Part shown: piece by piece, positions 28,366-37,471 of the stretch
How positions within the stretch are numbered: the first letter of the stretch is position 1
How the letters are laid out: each line of letters starts with the position of its first letter
From: Gluconacetobacter asukensis
GTDB lineage: Bacteria; Pseudomonadota; Alphaproteobacteria; Acetobacterales; Acetobacteraceae
NCBI RefSeq assembly: GCF_014174375.1
Contig: NZ_JABEQE010000003.1
Location: 62,001-126,000, forward strand
Direction of reading: 5' to 3'
DNA: 64,000 nt
Notes under the pieces: generated by a model
Database searches by the model: none
Told to the model about the DNA's origin: nothing
Seen by the model: the letters and a program-made list of their open reading frames with translations, nothing else
Translations under genes and position numbers: made by a program

Positions 28366-29245
28366 GACCCGTCGCCACGTGCAGCGGCGATGTGGAAATA
28401 TCGAGATGGACCGGGGAAAATCCTTTGCGGTCGCCGTCGCTCTGGATGGGAATGGCGGCGGGGGATGGCACCTGGATGGTCGAGGCCGTCAGGGTTCGCG
28501 TGCCCTTCTGCTGCTCGATCCTGCCGAGGAACAGCGAGAGGATGGTCTTGACCAGGGCCAGCTTGCCGGATGTTTCGAACAGGATGACGGAAAAATTCCT
28601 GTCCCCGTGCGCGGAATGGCGCGTCAGCTCGTATTTTCCGGCGTAGAGCGATCCTTTCGAGACGATGATGGTTGTGGCCCGATAGGGAATATCGTCGATC
28701 AGCGCGGTGAATTCCGTCAGTTCGAACCGGAAGAGGGATGAGAGCGTGCTGACGGCATAGGCGGCGCGGCCCACCCATGCTTTCAGGCGCGTCGAGGTGC
28801 CGTGGACGATGTGGGCGTCGAACCCGATGCTGGCCATCTGTACGAAAGGCTGGCGCCCCGCCTTGGTGTGGAGATAGCCTGGCCAGATGGTCGTGAAATG
28901 GCCGGCCTGGATCAGGGTGGCGTTCCTGATCTCGTTGAAGGGGATCTTCAGCTCGTGCGCCAGCACGTTGGCCGAACCGAGGGGGAGGATGCCCAGGATG
29001 GCGGAGGTGCCGATCATGCCCGCTGCGACTTCCGCGATCGTGCCGTCTCCGCCTGCCGCGATGATGTGGGAATAGAGCCCGCTGGCGGCGGCGTCGCGGG
29101 CGAGGATGGTCGCGTGGCCGGGATATTGTGTCTGCGCGAGCGTCGGGCGCAGGCCGGCCTGTTCCAGATGGCGTACGAAGCGGGAAATTCTTGAGCGACT
29201 ATGATGTCCGGCCGTCGGGTTTGTAATAATAATGACTTTTTTCAT
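28343..29245 (-). CDS. Diacylglycerol/sphingosine kinase-family lipid kinase
   Basis: A 300-residue DAGK-catalytic-domain protein (YegS/BmrU/DgkB type). N-terminal strand KKVIIITNPTAGHHS, nucleotide-binding AAGGDGTIAEVAAGM (GGDGT motif at about 64-68), GILPLGSANVLAHEL, and a C-terminal beta-rich domain. It would phosphorylate a lipid such as diacylglycerol at the membrane; the substrate is not predictable. The gene is convergent with and overlaps the ProX-type gene by 23 nt, and lies upstream-adjacent (75 nt) to the purU stop on the same strand. Confidence 0.88.
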   Translation of the reverse strand: MKKVIIITNPTAGHHSRSRISRFVRHLEQAGLRPTLAQTQYPGHATILARDAAASGLYSHIIAAGGDGTIAEVAAGMIGTSAILGILPLGSANVLAHELKIPFNEIRNATLIQAGHFTTIWPGYLHTKAGRQPFVQMASIGFDAHIVHGTSTRLKAWVGRAAYAVSTLSSLFRFELTEFTALIDDIPYRATTIIVSKGSLYAGKYELTRHSAHGDRNFSVILFETSGKLALVKTILSLFLGRIEQQKGTRTLTASTIQVPSPAAIPIQSDGDRKGFSPVHLDISTSPLHVATGPTPPPAG

Positions 29246-29320
29246 CGAAAATATTCATCTTCTGGGAAATGTCCGCGATCATATACACCGCCCCAGGGAT
29301 GAAAGACATGGCCGGGCTGG

Positions 29321-30172
29321 TCAGTCAGGAAACACCACCGTGCGATGCCCGTTGACGATCACCCGCCGTTGCAGATGGTAATGCACGGCCTTGGACAGCA
29401 CGCGCCGTTCCACGTCGCGGCCCTTGCGGATCAGGTCGTCGGGCGTGTCGGCGTGCGAGATCCGTTCGACATCCTGTTCGATGATCGGACCTTCGTCGAG
29501 GTCTGCCGTGACGTAGTGGGCGGTGGCGCCGATGAGCTTGACGCCGCGGGCCTGGGCCTGGTGATAGGGGCGCGATCCCTTGAAGCTGGGCAGGAAGGAA
29601 TGGTGGATGTTGATGCAGCGGCCGGAGAGTTTCGCCGCCATCTCGTTCGACAATACCTGCATGTAGCGGGCCAGAACGACCAGGTCGGCCCCGGTTTCGG
29701 CCACCAGGCGCCATAGCTGCTCTTCCTGCGCCGCCTTGGTCATGGGGGTGACGGGCAGGTAGTGGAACGGGATGCCGTCGGTGGCGACGGCGCGGGTGGC
29801 CTCGCGCGGGTGGTTCGACACGATGGCCACCGGGTCCATCGCCAGTTCGCCGATGCGCCAGCGATAGAGCAGGTCGGCCAGGCAATGGTCGAATTTCGAC
29901 ACCATGATCAGCACGCGCTGCCGCGCGCCGGCCGGGTAGAACTGCCAGTGCGCGTCGAACCGGGCCGCCACCTGGGTCAGGATCGCCCGGTCGGGCGGGG
30001 TGGCGGCGGTAAAGGCGATGCGTATGAAGAACTGGCCCTCCGCCAGATCCGCATGCTGATGGATCTCGATGATGTTCGCGCCCGCGTCGAACAGGCAGCC
30101 CGACCAGGCGGCGACCAGACCCGTCTGGCTGGCGCAGGTGACGATGAGGATATGGGCGTCGGCATAGGCCAT
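29321..30172 (-). CDS. purU: Formyltetrahydrofolate deformylase
   Basis: Hydrolyses 10-formyl-tetrahydrofolate to formate and THF, relieving one-carbon load from methyl-group catabolism. The 283 residues have an N-terminal ACT domain (HILIVTCASQTGLVAAWSGC) and a C-terminal formyltransferase fold with VSKFDHCLADLLYRW, LARYMQVLS, NIHHSFLPSFKG (catalytic His) and GATAHYVTADLDEGPIIEQD (catalytic Asp). The ATG at 30172 lies just after the regulator stop at 30186, so the two genes form a unit with choX upstream. purU is often linked with soxBDAG in betaine users. Confidence 0.95.
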   Translation of the reverse strand: MAYADAHILIVTCASQTGLVAAWSGCLFDAGANIIEIHQHADLAEGQFFIRIAFTAATPPDRAILTQVAARFDAHWQFYPAGARQRVLIMVSKFDHCLADLLYRWRIGELAMDPVAIVSNHPREATRAVATDGIPFHYLPVTPMTKAAQEEQLWRLVAETGADLVVLARYMQVLSNEMAAKLSGRCINIHHSFLPSFKGSRPYHQAQARGVKLIGATAHYVTADLDEGPIIEQDVERISHADTPDDLIRKGRDVERRVLSKAVHYHLQRRVIVNGHRTVVFPD

Positions 30173-30185
30173 GGTCGGGTTGTCT

Positions 30186-31262
30186 TTACCGGTCGGAGAA
30201 CAGCCTGATGCCGGCATGGGACAGCACGTCCGGCGCGGCGCGGCGGGCGGCGAAGTCGGGCAGGGCGGTGCGATGGCAGGCGCTGGGGCTGATGCCGAAC
30301 ATGCTCTTGAAATGGCGGGAGAAATGCGAGCAGTCGGAAAAGCCCATCTCGATGGCGATCTCGGTCACGCTCATTTCGCCGGCTTCCAGCAGGGCGCGGG
30401 CGTGGCGCAGGCGCAATGTGCGATAGAAATCCTGCGGCTTGCGGCCCAGCGTGGTCTGGAACAGCCGTTCGAGCTGGCGGCTGGAGATGCCCAGCCGGGC
30501 GGCGAGCTGCGCGATCGGCAGCGGGCGCGCCATGTTCTGTTCCATGTGTAACACCGCGCGCCGCACCCGCGGGTCGGCGAAGCGGGTTGCCGAGGCCAGG
30601 GTCGGGGGCTGGGGTTGCAGCCTTGTCTGGTTGCCGGCGGCGCCGGCGCGTTCCATCAGCAGGATATGGCTGGCCTTGAGCCCCGCCGGGCGGCCGATGC
30701 TGCGTTCGATCAGGTGCATGGCCACGTCGGCCGCCGCCCCGCCGCCGGAGCAGGTGATGCGGTCGCCATCGTCGAGGAACATCTGGTCACTGACCGGCTC
30801 GTGGGTGGGAAAGGCCTCCTGGAAATCCTGGCGATGGTACCAGCTGACGCAGACGCGGCGATTGTCCATCAGCCCGGCGCGGCACAGGGCGAAGGTGCCG
30901 GTGCAGACGCCGATGAGGGTGATGCCCATGGCGGCGGCGCGGCGCAGCCAGGCGGTGGTGACGTAATCGATCTGCTCCTGCCCGTGCAGCAGGCCGCCGA
31001 CCACGACGATATGGTCGAAGGCCCTGGGATCGCCCAGCGGGGCGTCGCGCGCGATGGCCACGCCGCAACTGGAGCGCACCGGATGGACCGAGGCGGAGAG
31101 GACCTGCCAGGAACAATGGATGGGGCGGCTGCGATCGTCCTTGTCGGCGGCGAGGCGCAGATGGTCGACGAACAAGGCGAAGGCGGACAGCGTGAAATGC
31201 TCGGCGAGAATGAAGCCGACGCGCAGGCGCGGCTTGATGCCGGCCGATGCCCCTTCTGACAT
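30186..31262 (-). CDS. GlxA/AraC-family transcriptional regulator
   Basis: A second GbdR/SouR/CdhR-like regulator. From the ATG at 31262 (GGGAGA 7 nt upstream) it has 358 residues: a DJ-1/PfpI-like sensor domain with FILAEHFTLSAFALFVDHL, GVCTGTFALCRAGLM (conserved Cys) and TCSGGGAAADVAMHLI, then an AraC DNA-binding domain with PIAQLAARLGISSRQLERLF and SVTEIAIEMGFSDCSHFSRH. It lies between choX and purU on the same strand, so choline, betaine, sarcosine or carnitine are plausible effectors. The specific ligand cannot be assigned from sequence alone. Confidence 0.86.
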   Translation of the reverse strand: MSEGASAGIKPRLRVGFILAEHFTLSAFALFVDHLRLAADKDDRSRPIHCSWQVLSASVHPVRSSCGVAIARDAPLGDPRAFDHIVVVGGLLHGQEQIDYVTTAWLRRAAAMGITLIGVCTGTFALCRAGLMDNRRVCVSWYHRQDFQEAFPTHEPVSDQMFLDDGDRITCSGGGAAADVAMHLIERSIGRPAGLKASHILLMERAGAAGNQTRLQPQPPTLASATRFADPRVRRAVLHMEQNMARPLPIAQLAARLGISSRQLERLFQTTLGRKPQDFYRTLRLRHARALLEAGEMSVTEIAIEMGFSDCSHFSRHFKSMFGISPSACHRTALPDFAARRAAPDVLSHAGIRLFSDR

Positions 31263-31389
31263 GATCATTCTCCCGATCGTGGCCGGCCCGTGCCGGGCGG
31301 TTTGATTTCTTGTCCGAAACGAGGATACGGAACCATAAGCGCGTGCCTCTTGTCCCGATACGACATAAATTTCATTCAATCCGTCAGAT

Positions 31390-32346
31390 TCATCCACCGG
31401 GCGCGAGAAATGCCTGTATGGCGGGCAGGGACGGCGCGCCGTCGCGGGTGGTCACGCCGTCCAGCCAGGTGTGCCAGGCATCGGGATGGTCGCGCAGCCA
31501 GTGCCGGGCGACCTGGGGCGGGGGCATATGGTCGCGCTGGATGGCCAGCATCATGATGTTCTCGTCGGGGATCGTGAAGCGGATTTGGGCCAGCAGCCGC
31601 GCCGCGTTGGGGCAGTCCGTGCGGTAGCCGCGCCGGATCACGGTATTGACGGTGGCCCCGCCATCGGGGCCGAAGACCTTGTCGCCGCCGGTCAGGTAGC
31701 GCAGGGCGAAGCGCAGGTTCATGGGATGGGGCTCCCACGCCAGGAACACGATCGGGCGGTGGCTCTGGATCGTGCGGTCGACCTGGCTGAGCATGCCCTG
31801 TTCGCTGCTTTCCACCAGGCGGAAGCGTTGCAACTGGAACTGGTTGGTGCGGATCATGTCCAGCACCAGCGCGTTGCCGTCATTGCCGGCTTCCAGGCCG
31901 AAGATCATGTAGCCCAGGCGCGAGCCCCATGCCGCGATGTCGCGATAGTCGCGCAGGCCCGCCTGCCAGACATAATCGGGCACCGCCAGCGTGTAATGCG
32001 CGCCCGACAGGTTGGTGGCCAGCCGTTCTACCGACCCGTCGGCAAGGAATGGGGCGATCGGGGTGCTGCCCGCGGGTTCCCAGTTGCTGAGAAACGCGTC
32101 CACGCGCCGGTCGCGCATGGCCACATAGGTCATGGTGAGGGCCAGCATCGGCGTGCGGGGGGCGTAGCCGAGGGCCTCGAACAGCGTGGCGGCGACGGCG
32201 GTGACGGCTTCGGCATCCGTCCAGCCGACATTGGACAGGCGGACCGGTGCGCAGGCGGCCGGATCGCCGGATGCGGCATGCGCCCCGCCCGCCGGGAGGG
32301 CCAGCAGGGCCAGCATCGCGAGCAGGCGGCCGGTACGGCTGGGCAT
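31390..32346 (-). CDS. choX: Choline ABC transporter substrate-binding protein ChoX-like
   Basis: Periplasmic binding protein of the OpuAC/ProX family (318 residues). A signal peptide covers about 1-24 (LAMLALLALPAGGAHA/A). Aromatic-box features of quaternary-amine binders are visible: NVGWTDAEA, FLSNWEPAGS and VFLAWEPHPMN, plus two Cys (about 32 and 251) that could form the ChoX-type disulphide. AAGGAGG lies 10 nt before the ATG. The partner permease and ATPase genes (choW, choV) are 20 kb away at 52.6-54.6 kb. It is followed at 128 nt by the GlxA/AraC regulator and purU. Confidence 0.9.
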   Translation of the reverse strand: MPSRTGRLLAMLALLALPAGGAHAASGDPAACAPVRLSNVGWTDAEAVTAVAATLFEALGYAPRTPMLALTMTYVAMRDRRVDAFLSNWEPAGSTPIAPFLADGSVERLATNLSGAHYTLAVPDYVWQAGLRDYRDIAAWGSRLGYMIFGLEAGNDGNALVLDMIRTNQFQLQRFRLVESSEQGMLSQVDRTIQSHRPIVFLAWEPHPMNLRFALRYLTGGDKVFGPDGGATVNTVIRRGYRTDCPNAARLLAQIRFTIPDENIMMLAIQRDHMPPPQVARHWLRDHPDAWHTWLDGVTTRDGAPSLPAIQAFLAPGG

Positions 32347-32573
32347 GCGGACAATCCTCCTTCTGACCGGCAGGGCTCCCGGCTATCATGTCGGGCCTGT
32401 CGGCCTGTCACCCGAATGTTCGCGTCGGATGACGGTTCGGTTCCGACATGAAACACAGGAAGAGCGGATCGGGTCGATTTTTTTGTGTCGATGGGCTGGC
32501 CCCGACATTCCCTCGCCGTGGCAAGGGCCTTATCAGACTGTCGGATATCCTGCCTGACCGATCGGAGCCCGTC

Positions 32574-32987
32574 ATGTCCATTGCCACCGCGCGTGCGGTC
32601 ATCGAGAGCTATTACCGCATCTTCAATTCCGGCGACCGCGCGGCCTTTCTGGCCCTGCTGACCGATGATGTCGTGCATGACATCAACCAGGGCGGCAGCG
32701 AGAGCGGGGTGGCGGCGTTCCGCGCCTTTCTGCAACGCATGGACCGCTGCTATCGCGAGGAGATCCGCGACGTGGTGGTGATGGTCAATGACGATGGCAG
32801 CCGGGCGGCGGCGGAATTCGTCGTCCATGGCACCTATCTGAGCACCGACGAGGGGCTGCCGGAGGCCGCCGGCCAGACCTATGTGCTGCCGGCGGGGGCG
32901 TTCTTTACCCTGCGCGAGGGCAAGGTCGCGCGGATTTCGAATTACTACAACCTGCCGGAATGGACGCGGCAGGTTACGGGCGGGTAG
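32574..32987 (+). CDS. SnoaL-like/NTF2-fold protein, function unknown
   Basis: A 137-residue ketosteroid-isomerase-like protein of the SnoaL polyketide-cyclase family. Features: the N-terminal helix ESYYRIFNSGDRAAFLALLT, DDVVHDINQGGSESG, a central cone-forming sheet (AEFVVHGTYL) and FFTLREGKVARISNYYNLPEW. The start at 32574 has GGAG about 7 nt upstream. It is a single gene divergent from choX (227 nt intergenic) and convergent with the cytochrome gene. The activity is unknown: members include cyclases, isomerases and non-enzymatic binders. Confidence 0.8.
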   Translation: MSIATARAVIESYYRIFNSGDRAAFLALLTDDVVHDINQGGSESGVAAFRAFLQRMDRCYREEIRDVVVMVNDDGSRAAAEFVVHGTYLSTDEGLPEAAGQTYVLPAGAFFTLREGKVARISNYYNLPEWTRQVTGG

Positions 32988-33033
32988 GGGCCTGCATCGC
33001 GATCCGTACAATGCGGATTTAAAAAATTGCCGT

Positions 33034-34290
33034 TCAGCGCGGAAGGGATTGGGGAGCGTTGAGTGCCTGGCGGGCGCGGGCCGCGTCGGCTGGGGTGATG
33101 GGGGCGGCGCGGTTGCCCCAGCTGTTGCGTACGAAGGTTGTGACGTCGGCGACCTGGGTGTCTGTCAGTTTCCAGGCGAAGGCCGGCATGCTGGTGCCGC
33201 GATCGTTGCCGCGTGTGATCGCGGACTGGGCGCCTTGCAGGATCACGTTGAGGGCGCTGGCCGGATCGGCCGACTGGACGCCCGCGTGGCCGGCCAGGGC
33301 CGGGACCATGCCCGGGATGCCTTGCCCGTCGGCGCCGTGGCAGGCGCGGCAGCTTTCGCCGTAGAGGCGCGCGCCGGCTTCCATCGCCGCCGTGCCCGGT
33401 GGGGCGGGCGGCGTGGCCTCCTGCCCGGGTGGTGTGGGCACCGAGCGCAGATAGACCGCGATTGCCCGCAGGTCGGCGTCGGTCAGGAACTGGGTCGAGC
33501 GGCTGACGACTTCGGCCATCGGGCCGGCCGCGACCGCGCGGCGGCTGGTGCCGGTGCGCAGGTAGGCGACGATGTCCTCCTCCGTCCAGCCGCCCAATCC
33601 GGTGCGGGCGGCGTCATCCAGCGCCGGGGCGAACAGGCCTTCCAGCGGTGCGCCGCCCAGATAGGCGCGCACATCGTCGGCCCCCAGGCGGTTCTTGGGC
33701 GAATGGCAGGTTGTGCAGTGACCCAGGCCGGTCACCAGATAGGCGCCGCGATTCCATTGCGCGTCGCGCGCGGGATCGGCGCGGAACGGTGCCGGGTCGA
33801 AATAGAGCATCGACCAGACGAAGGCTGACAGCAGGCGGATATTGAAGGGAAAAGAGAACTGGTTGGTCGCCACCGCGTTGCGTACCGGCTGCAGGCTGGC
33901 GAGATAGGCCTTGATGTCCAGAATGTCGCGGTCGCTGGCCCTGGCATAGGTATTGAACGGCATGGCGGCATAAAGCCGCTGGCCCTTGCCGCCGATCCCG
34001 CGCTTGACCGCGCGCAGGAACTGCGCGTCCGTCCAGCCGCCGATGCCGGTTGCGGTGTCGGGCGTGATGTTGCTGCCCAGCAGGGTGCCGAAGGCGGTAC
34101 GGATGGCCCGTCCGCCCGCGAAGGGACGGCCGCCGGGTGCCGTGTGGCACGCCACGCAGTCCCCGGCCGCCGCCAGATAGGCGCCACGCGCCACCGCCTC
34201 CTGGTCGGGAATGGTGGCCTGGCCCGCCGCGCGGGCCGGCGCTGCGCCGGCCCCGATCAGCAGCAGGGCCGCGCAGGCGGCGCGGCGCAT
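33034..34290 (-). CDS. Tri-haem cytochrome c subunit of a membrane-bound dehydrogenase
   Basis: A 418-residue exported cytochrome with a signal peptide (about 1-21) and three c-type haem sites: CVACH at 45-49, CTTCH at 192-196 and CRACH at 314-318. This matches the cytochrome subunits of acetic-acid-bacterial alcohol, gluconate and aldehyde dehydrogenases, which pass electrons to ubiquinone. Next to a molybdopterin subunit and a 2Fe-2S subunit, it most likely completes an AldFGH/isoquinoline-oxidoreductase-like periplasm-facing complex. A GTG seven codons upstream overlaps the preceding VOC stop; I prefer the ATG because it gives a standard signal peptide. Confidence 0.92.
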   Translation of the reverse strand: MRRAACAALLLIGAGAAPARAAGQATIPDQEAVARGAYLAAAGDCVACHTAPGGRPFAGGRAIRTAFGTLLGSNITPDTATGIGGWTDAQFLRAVKRGIGGKGQRLYAAMPFNTYARASDRDILDIKAYLASLQPVRNAVATNQFSFPFNIRLLSAFVWSMLYFDPAPFRADPARDAQWNRGAYLVTGLGHCTTCHSPKNRLGADDVRAYLGGAPLEGLFAPALDDAARTGLGGWTEEDIVAYLRTGTSRRAVAAGPMAEVVSRSTQFLTDADLRAIAVYLRSVPTPPGQEATPPAPPGTAAMEAGARLYGESCRACHGADGQGIPGMVPALAGHAGVQSADPASALNVILQGAQSAITRGNDRGTSMPAFAWKLTDTQVADVTTFVRNSWGNRAAPITPADAARARQALNAPQSLPR

Positions 34291-34307
34291 GCGGTTGCGG
34301 CCGCTGG

Positions 34308-34757
34308 TCACTGTTTGGCGAACAGCTGGTCCATCGAACGCAGGGCCTTGAATTCCAGGGCATTGCCGGCCGGGTCGAAGAAGAACATCGTGGCCTGCTC
34401 GCCCGGCAGGCCCTTGAAGCGGACCTGCGGTTCCAGGACGAAGGGGATATTGTGCGCGCGCACGCGCTCGGCCAGCGCCTCCCAGCTTTCCATGTCCAGC
34501 ACGACGCCGAAATGCGGGATCGGCACATTGTGGCCATCGACCGCGCCGCTGCCCGTGCCGCCCTGGGGGTCGCGGGGGCCGGTGCAATGGGTGACGATCT
34601 GGTTGCCGAACAGGTCGAAATCGATCCAGCTATCGGAGCTGCGCCCCTCGGGGCAGCCCAGGACCTCGCCATAGAAATGGCGGGCGGCGTCGAGATCGTC
34701 CACGGGAAAGGCGAGATGGAACGGTGCGGACACTTTCTGTTTCTCCTGATGGTTCAT
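34308..34757 (-). CDS. VOC-family protein within the Mo-hydroxylase operon
   Basis: A 149-residue VOC protein with [20 protein letters not shown] at the N-terminus (His about 14), [18 protein letters not shown] in the second module and [15 protein letters not shown] at the end (Glu). These are the expected positions for His-His-Glu metal ligands of ring-cleaving or lyase-type VOC enzymes, so a metal-dependent catalytic role is plausible. It lies between the molybdopterin subunit gene and the cytochrome gene (33 nt and under 20 nt spacing), so it is co-transcribed with them. The substrate is unknown. Confidence 0.85.
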   Translation of the reverse strand: MNHQEKQKVSAPFHLAFPVDDLDAARHFYGEVLGCPEGRSSDSWIDFDLFGNQIVTHCTGPRDPQGGTGSGAVDGHNVPIPHFGVVLDMESWEALAERVRAHNIPFVLEPQVRFKGLPGEQATMFFFDPAGNALEFKALRSMDQLFAKQ

Positions 34758-34790
34758 GGATGATTCTGTTATTGGTGCGGCGGTGCGGCG

Positions 34791-36986
34791 CTATGCGCGC
34801 GCCTGGAACCATTCGGCGCGGAACGGCATGCGGTCCGGCCGGCGTCCTGTGGCGTGGAGCAATGCCTGCGAGATGGCGGGGGCCAGCGGCGCCACCATGA
34901 TCTCGCCCGCGCCCTGGGGCGGCCGGTCGCTCTCGACGATGACCGGCACGATTTCGGGCATTTCGGCGATGGACAGCAGCGGATAGTCGACGAAGTTCGA
35001 CTGTTCCGCCGCGCCGTCGCGGAAGGTGATTTCGCTTTTCAGCGCGGAGGTCAGGGCAAAACCGACTCCGCCCTGGATCTGGGCGTTGAAGGTATTGTGG
35101 TTGACGACCAGCCCGGCATCCATCGCGCAGACCACGCGGGCCACCTTCCAGCGGTCGCCCACGCGCTTGAGTTCCACCACCTCGGCGCATTCCGACACGA
35201 ACGAGCCGCCGCGCCCGAAATAGGTGTTGAAGGCGATGCCGCGTGCGATGTCCGGGCCGGCCGGCCGGTCCCATCCTGCCGCCTGGGCAGCCGCGTCCAG
35301 GACCCGCAGCCCGGCGGGGTAGTTGCGCAGCAGGTGCCGGCGATAGGCGTACTGGTCGATGCCGGCATGATGGGCGAGATCGGTGATGAAGCTTTCCCAG
35401 AACAGCACGCCGGCGCTCGACCCGACCGAGCGCATGAAATAGACCGGGATCGGCAGCGGCGTCTGGATGACGTCCACATGGAAGTTGGGGATGGCGTAGG
35501 TCTGCTGGTACAGCCCGTCGACCATGCTTTCGTCGTAATCGCCCAGCGGTGTCTTGGTGAGCCAGTACGGCCGGGTGGTGGCGAACAGCGACTGGCCGCA
35601 GACCCGCGCGTGGACCGCCAGCGGGTAGCCGTCGGCATCCAGCACCGCGCGCAGCCGGCCCTTGTTGTTGGGCCGGAAATGATCGTGCTGGATATCCATC
35701 TCGCGCGTGCGGATCAGCTTGACCGGGCGGCCGAGCGCCTTGGCCGCCTTGGCTGCCTGCGCGACGAAGGCCGGCACGATCTTGCCGCCGAAACTGCCGC
35801 CCAGGAAGCCGACATGCAGGTGGACCTGGTCCTCATGCATGCCGCAGATCTTGGCCACGGCCGAGACGGTGGCGTCCGTGCTCTGGATCGAGCCCCAGAC
35901 ATCCACCCGGTCCTTCTGCACATGGACCGTCGCGTTCATCGGCTCCATCGCGGCATGGGCCAGGTGTGGAACGCTGAAGCGGCTTTCGATCACCCGGTCC
36001 GGATGCTGGCCGATGATCTTGAGCGCGTCGCCCTGCGAGAGTGCGGGCACGCCGATTTCGGCCTCCAGCCCCGCCTCGGCCAGATTGTCGATCAGCGCGG
36101 TCGACAGGTGGCCGTTCTCGCCGGCCGAGAAGACGACATCGAGCAGGTCGACGGCGCGCTGGGCCTGCCAGTAGCGATCGGCGACGGCGATGACGGCGTC
36201 ATCGAGTTTCAGGATGTGACGCACCCCGGGCTGTTTCAGCACCTCGGCCTCGTTGCGGACATCGACCAGCCATCCGCCGATGGCCGGCGCGATGCGGATG
36301 GCGGCGTTGAGCATGTCCGGCAGCGTGACGTCGAGCCCGAAGATGGCCGAGCCATTGGTCTTGGCCGCCGTGTCGCGGCGGGGCAGGGATTTGCCGATCA
36401 GCCGGAAGGCGCTGCGGTCCTTCAGCGGCGGATCGGACGGTACGGGCAGCTTCGCCGCGTCGGGGGCCAGCGTGCCGTAGGCCAGTTTTTCCCCCGTCGC
36501 CCGGTTGTGTACCCAGCCGTCGCGCGTCTCGCACTGTCCGGGGGGCACGCCCCAGCGCGTGGCGGCGGCGCTGACCAGCATGATGCGTGCCGCCGCGCCG
36601 GCGGTGCGCAGCCGGGCGTACAGCTTGGTGGTCGAGGTGGAGGCGCCTTCCTTCTGCGACGGTTTCTCGTTGCGGAACTGGATCTTGTAGGCGTCGCGCC
36701 CCATCACCCAGCGCACGGCGACGGCCGGCCAGTCGGCATCCAGCTCCTCGGCCAGGATACTGGGCAGGACGGTGTACGAGCCCTGGCCGACCTCTGGCTG
36801 GCACAGGCCGAGGGTGACGGTGCCCGCCTGGTCGATGAAGATCCAGTCCGTCAGTTCGGATTCCGCGACCTCGCCCCGCCGGGCGATGGCGGCGTCCAGC
36901 GGGACGGCCAGCACCGCGCCGAAGGCGGCCGCGACCTCGAGGAAACGGCGCCGGCCCAGCAGGACAGGGGATGGGTGGTGCGACAT
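34791..36986 (-). CDS. Molybdopterin-dependent hydroxylase/aldehyde dehydrogenase large subunit
   Basis: A xanthine-dehydrogenase-family catalytic subunit of the IorB/AldH type, 731 residues. An N-terminal twin-arginine leader RRRFLEVAAAFGAVLAVPLD indicates Tat export with bound cofactor. Molybdopterin-contact segments include GLCQPEVGQGSYTVLPSILA, VHLHVGFLGGSFGGKI and the C-terminal PQGAGEIMVAPLAP, in which Glu695 corresponds to the active-site Glu of the GxGE motif. GGAGG lies 8 nt before the ATG. The 2Fe-2S subunit gene precedes it by 14 nt. The substrate could be an aldehyde or an N-heterocycle; sequence does not decide. Confidence 0.9.
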   Translation of the reverse strand: MSHHPSPVLLGRRRFLEVAAAFGAVLAVPLDAAIARRGEVAESELTDWIFIDQAGTVTLGLCQPEVGQGSYTVLPSILAEELDADWPAVAVRWVMGRDAYKIQFRNEKPSQKEGASTSTTKLYARLRTAGAAARIMLVSAAATRWGVPPGQCETRDGWVHNRATGEKLAYGTLAPDAAKLPVPSDPPLKDRSAFRLIGKSLPRRDTAAKTNGSAIFGLDVTLPDMLNAAIRIAPAIGGWLVDVRNEAEVLKQPGVRHILKLDDAVIAVADRYWQAQRAVDLLDVVFSAGENGHLSTALIDNLAEAGLEAEIGVPALSQGDALKIIGQHPDRVIESRFSVPHLAHAAMEPMNATVHVQKDRVDVWGSIQSTDATVSAVAKICGMHEDQVHLHVGFLGGSFGGKIVPAFVAQAAKAAKALGRPVKLIRTREMDIQHDHFRPNNKGRLRAVLDADGYPLAVHARVCGQSLFATTRPYWLTKTPLGDYDESMVDGLYQQTYAIPNFHVDVIQTPLPIPVYFMRSVGSSAGVLFWESFITDLAHHAGIDQYAYRRHLLRNYPAGLRVLDAAAQAAGWDRPAGPDIARGIAFNTYFGRGGSFVSECAEVVELKRVGDRWKVARVVCAMDAGLVVNHNTFNAQIQGGVGFALTSALKSEITFRDGAAEQSNFVDYPLLSIAEMPEIVPVIVESDRPPQGAGEIMVAPLAPAISQALLHATGRRPDRMPFRAEWFQARA

Positions 36987-37000
36987 GACCGTGCCTCCTC

Positions 37001-37453
37001 TCACGCCCGCCGGGCGGCGGCGTGGATGGCCGCGCGGATGCGGATATAGGTCGCGCAGCGGCAGAGATTGGTGATGGCCTGGTCGATATCCTGATCGGTG
37101 GGATTGGGATTGCGGGCCAGCAGGGACGTGGTGGCCATGATCATGCCCGACTGGCAGTAGCCGCATTGCGGCACGTCCAGTTCGTTCCAGGCCTGATGCA
37201 CGGGATTGGTCTCGTCGGTCGGCAATCCCTCGATCGTGGTCACGGCGCGCCCGCGCACATGGCCGACGGCCATGACGCAGGTGCGCACGGCCTCGCCGTC
37301 CAGATGCATGGTGCAGGCGCCGCACATGCCGATCCCGCAGCCGAACTTGCTGCCCGTCAGGCCGAAATGCTCGCGCACCGCCCACAGGAGGGGCACGTCG
37401 TCGGGCCCGTCGAAGATGACGGGCTTGCCGTTGAGGCTGAAAGTGACCGACAT
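37001..37453 (-). CDS. 2Fe-2S subunit of the molybdopterin hydroxylase
   Basis: A 150-residue two-cluster ferredoxin subunit (IorA/AldF/CoxS type). The plant-type cluster cysteines are in GCGIGMCGACTMHLDG with a fourth Cys in RTCVMAVG. The C-terminal all-helical cluster has QCGYCQSGMIM and LCRCATY. It transfers electrons from the molybdenum site to the cytochrome. AAGGAG lies 6 nt before the ATG. It is the first gene of the 2Fe-2S/Mo/VOC/cytochrome set and follows the GntR gene by about 200 nt. Confidence 0.95.
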   Translation of the reverse strand: MSVTFSLNGKPVIFDGPDDVPLLWAVREHFGLTGSKFGCGIGMCGACTMHLDGEAVRTCVMAVGHVRGRAVTTIEGLPTDETNPVHQAWNELDVPQCGYCQSGMIMATTSLLARNPNPTDQDIDQAITNLCRCATYIRIRAAIHAAARRA

Positions 37454-37471
37454 CGATGCTCCTTCTGGAAG

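Noticed and set aside
34854-37049. Long open frame antisense to the molybdopterin subunit
   Set aside because: No motifs; the minus strand encodes a complete Mo enzyme with SD and Tat leader.
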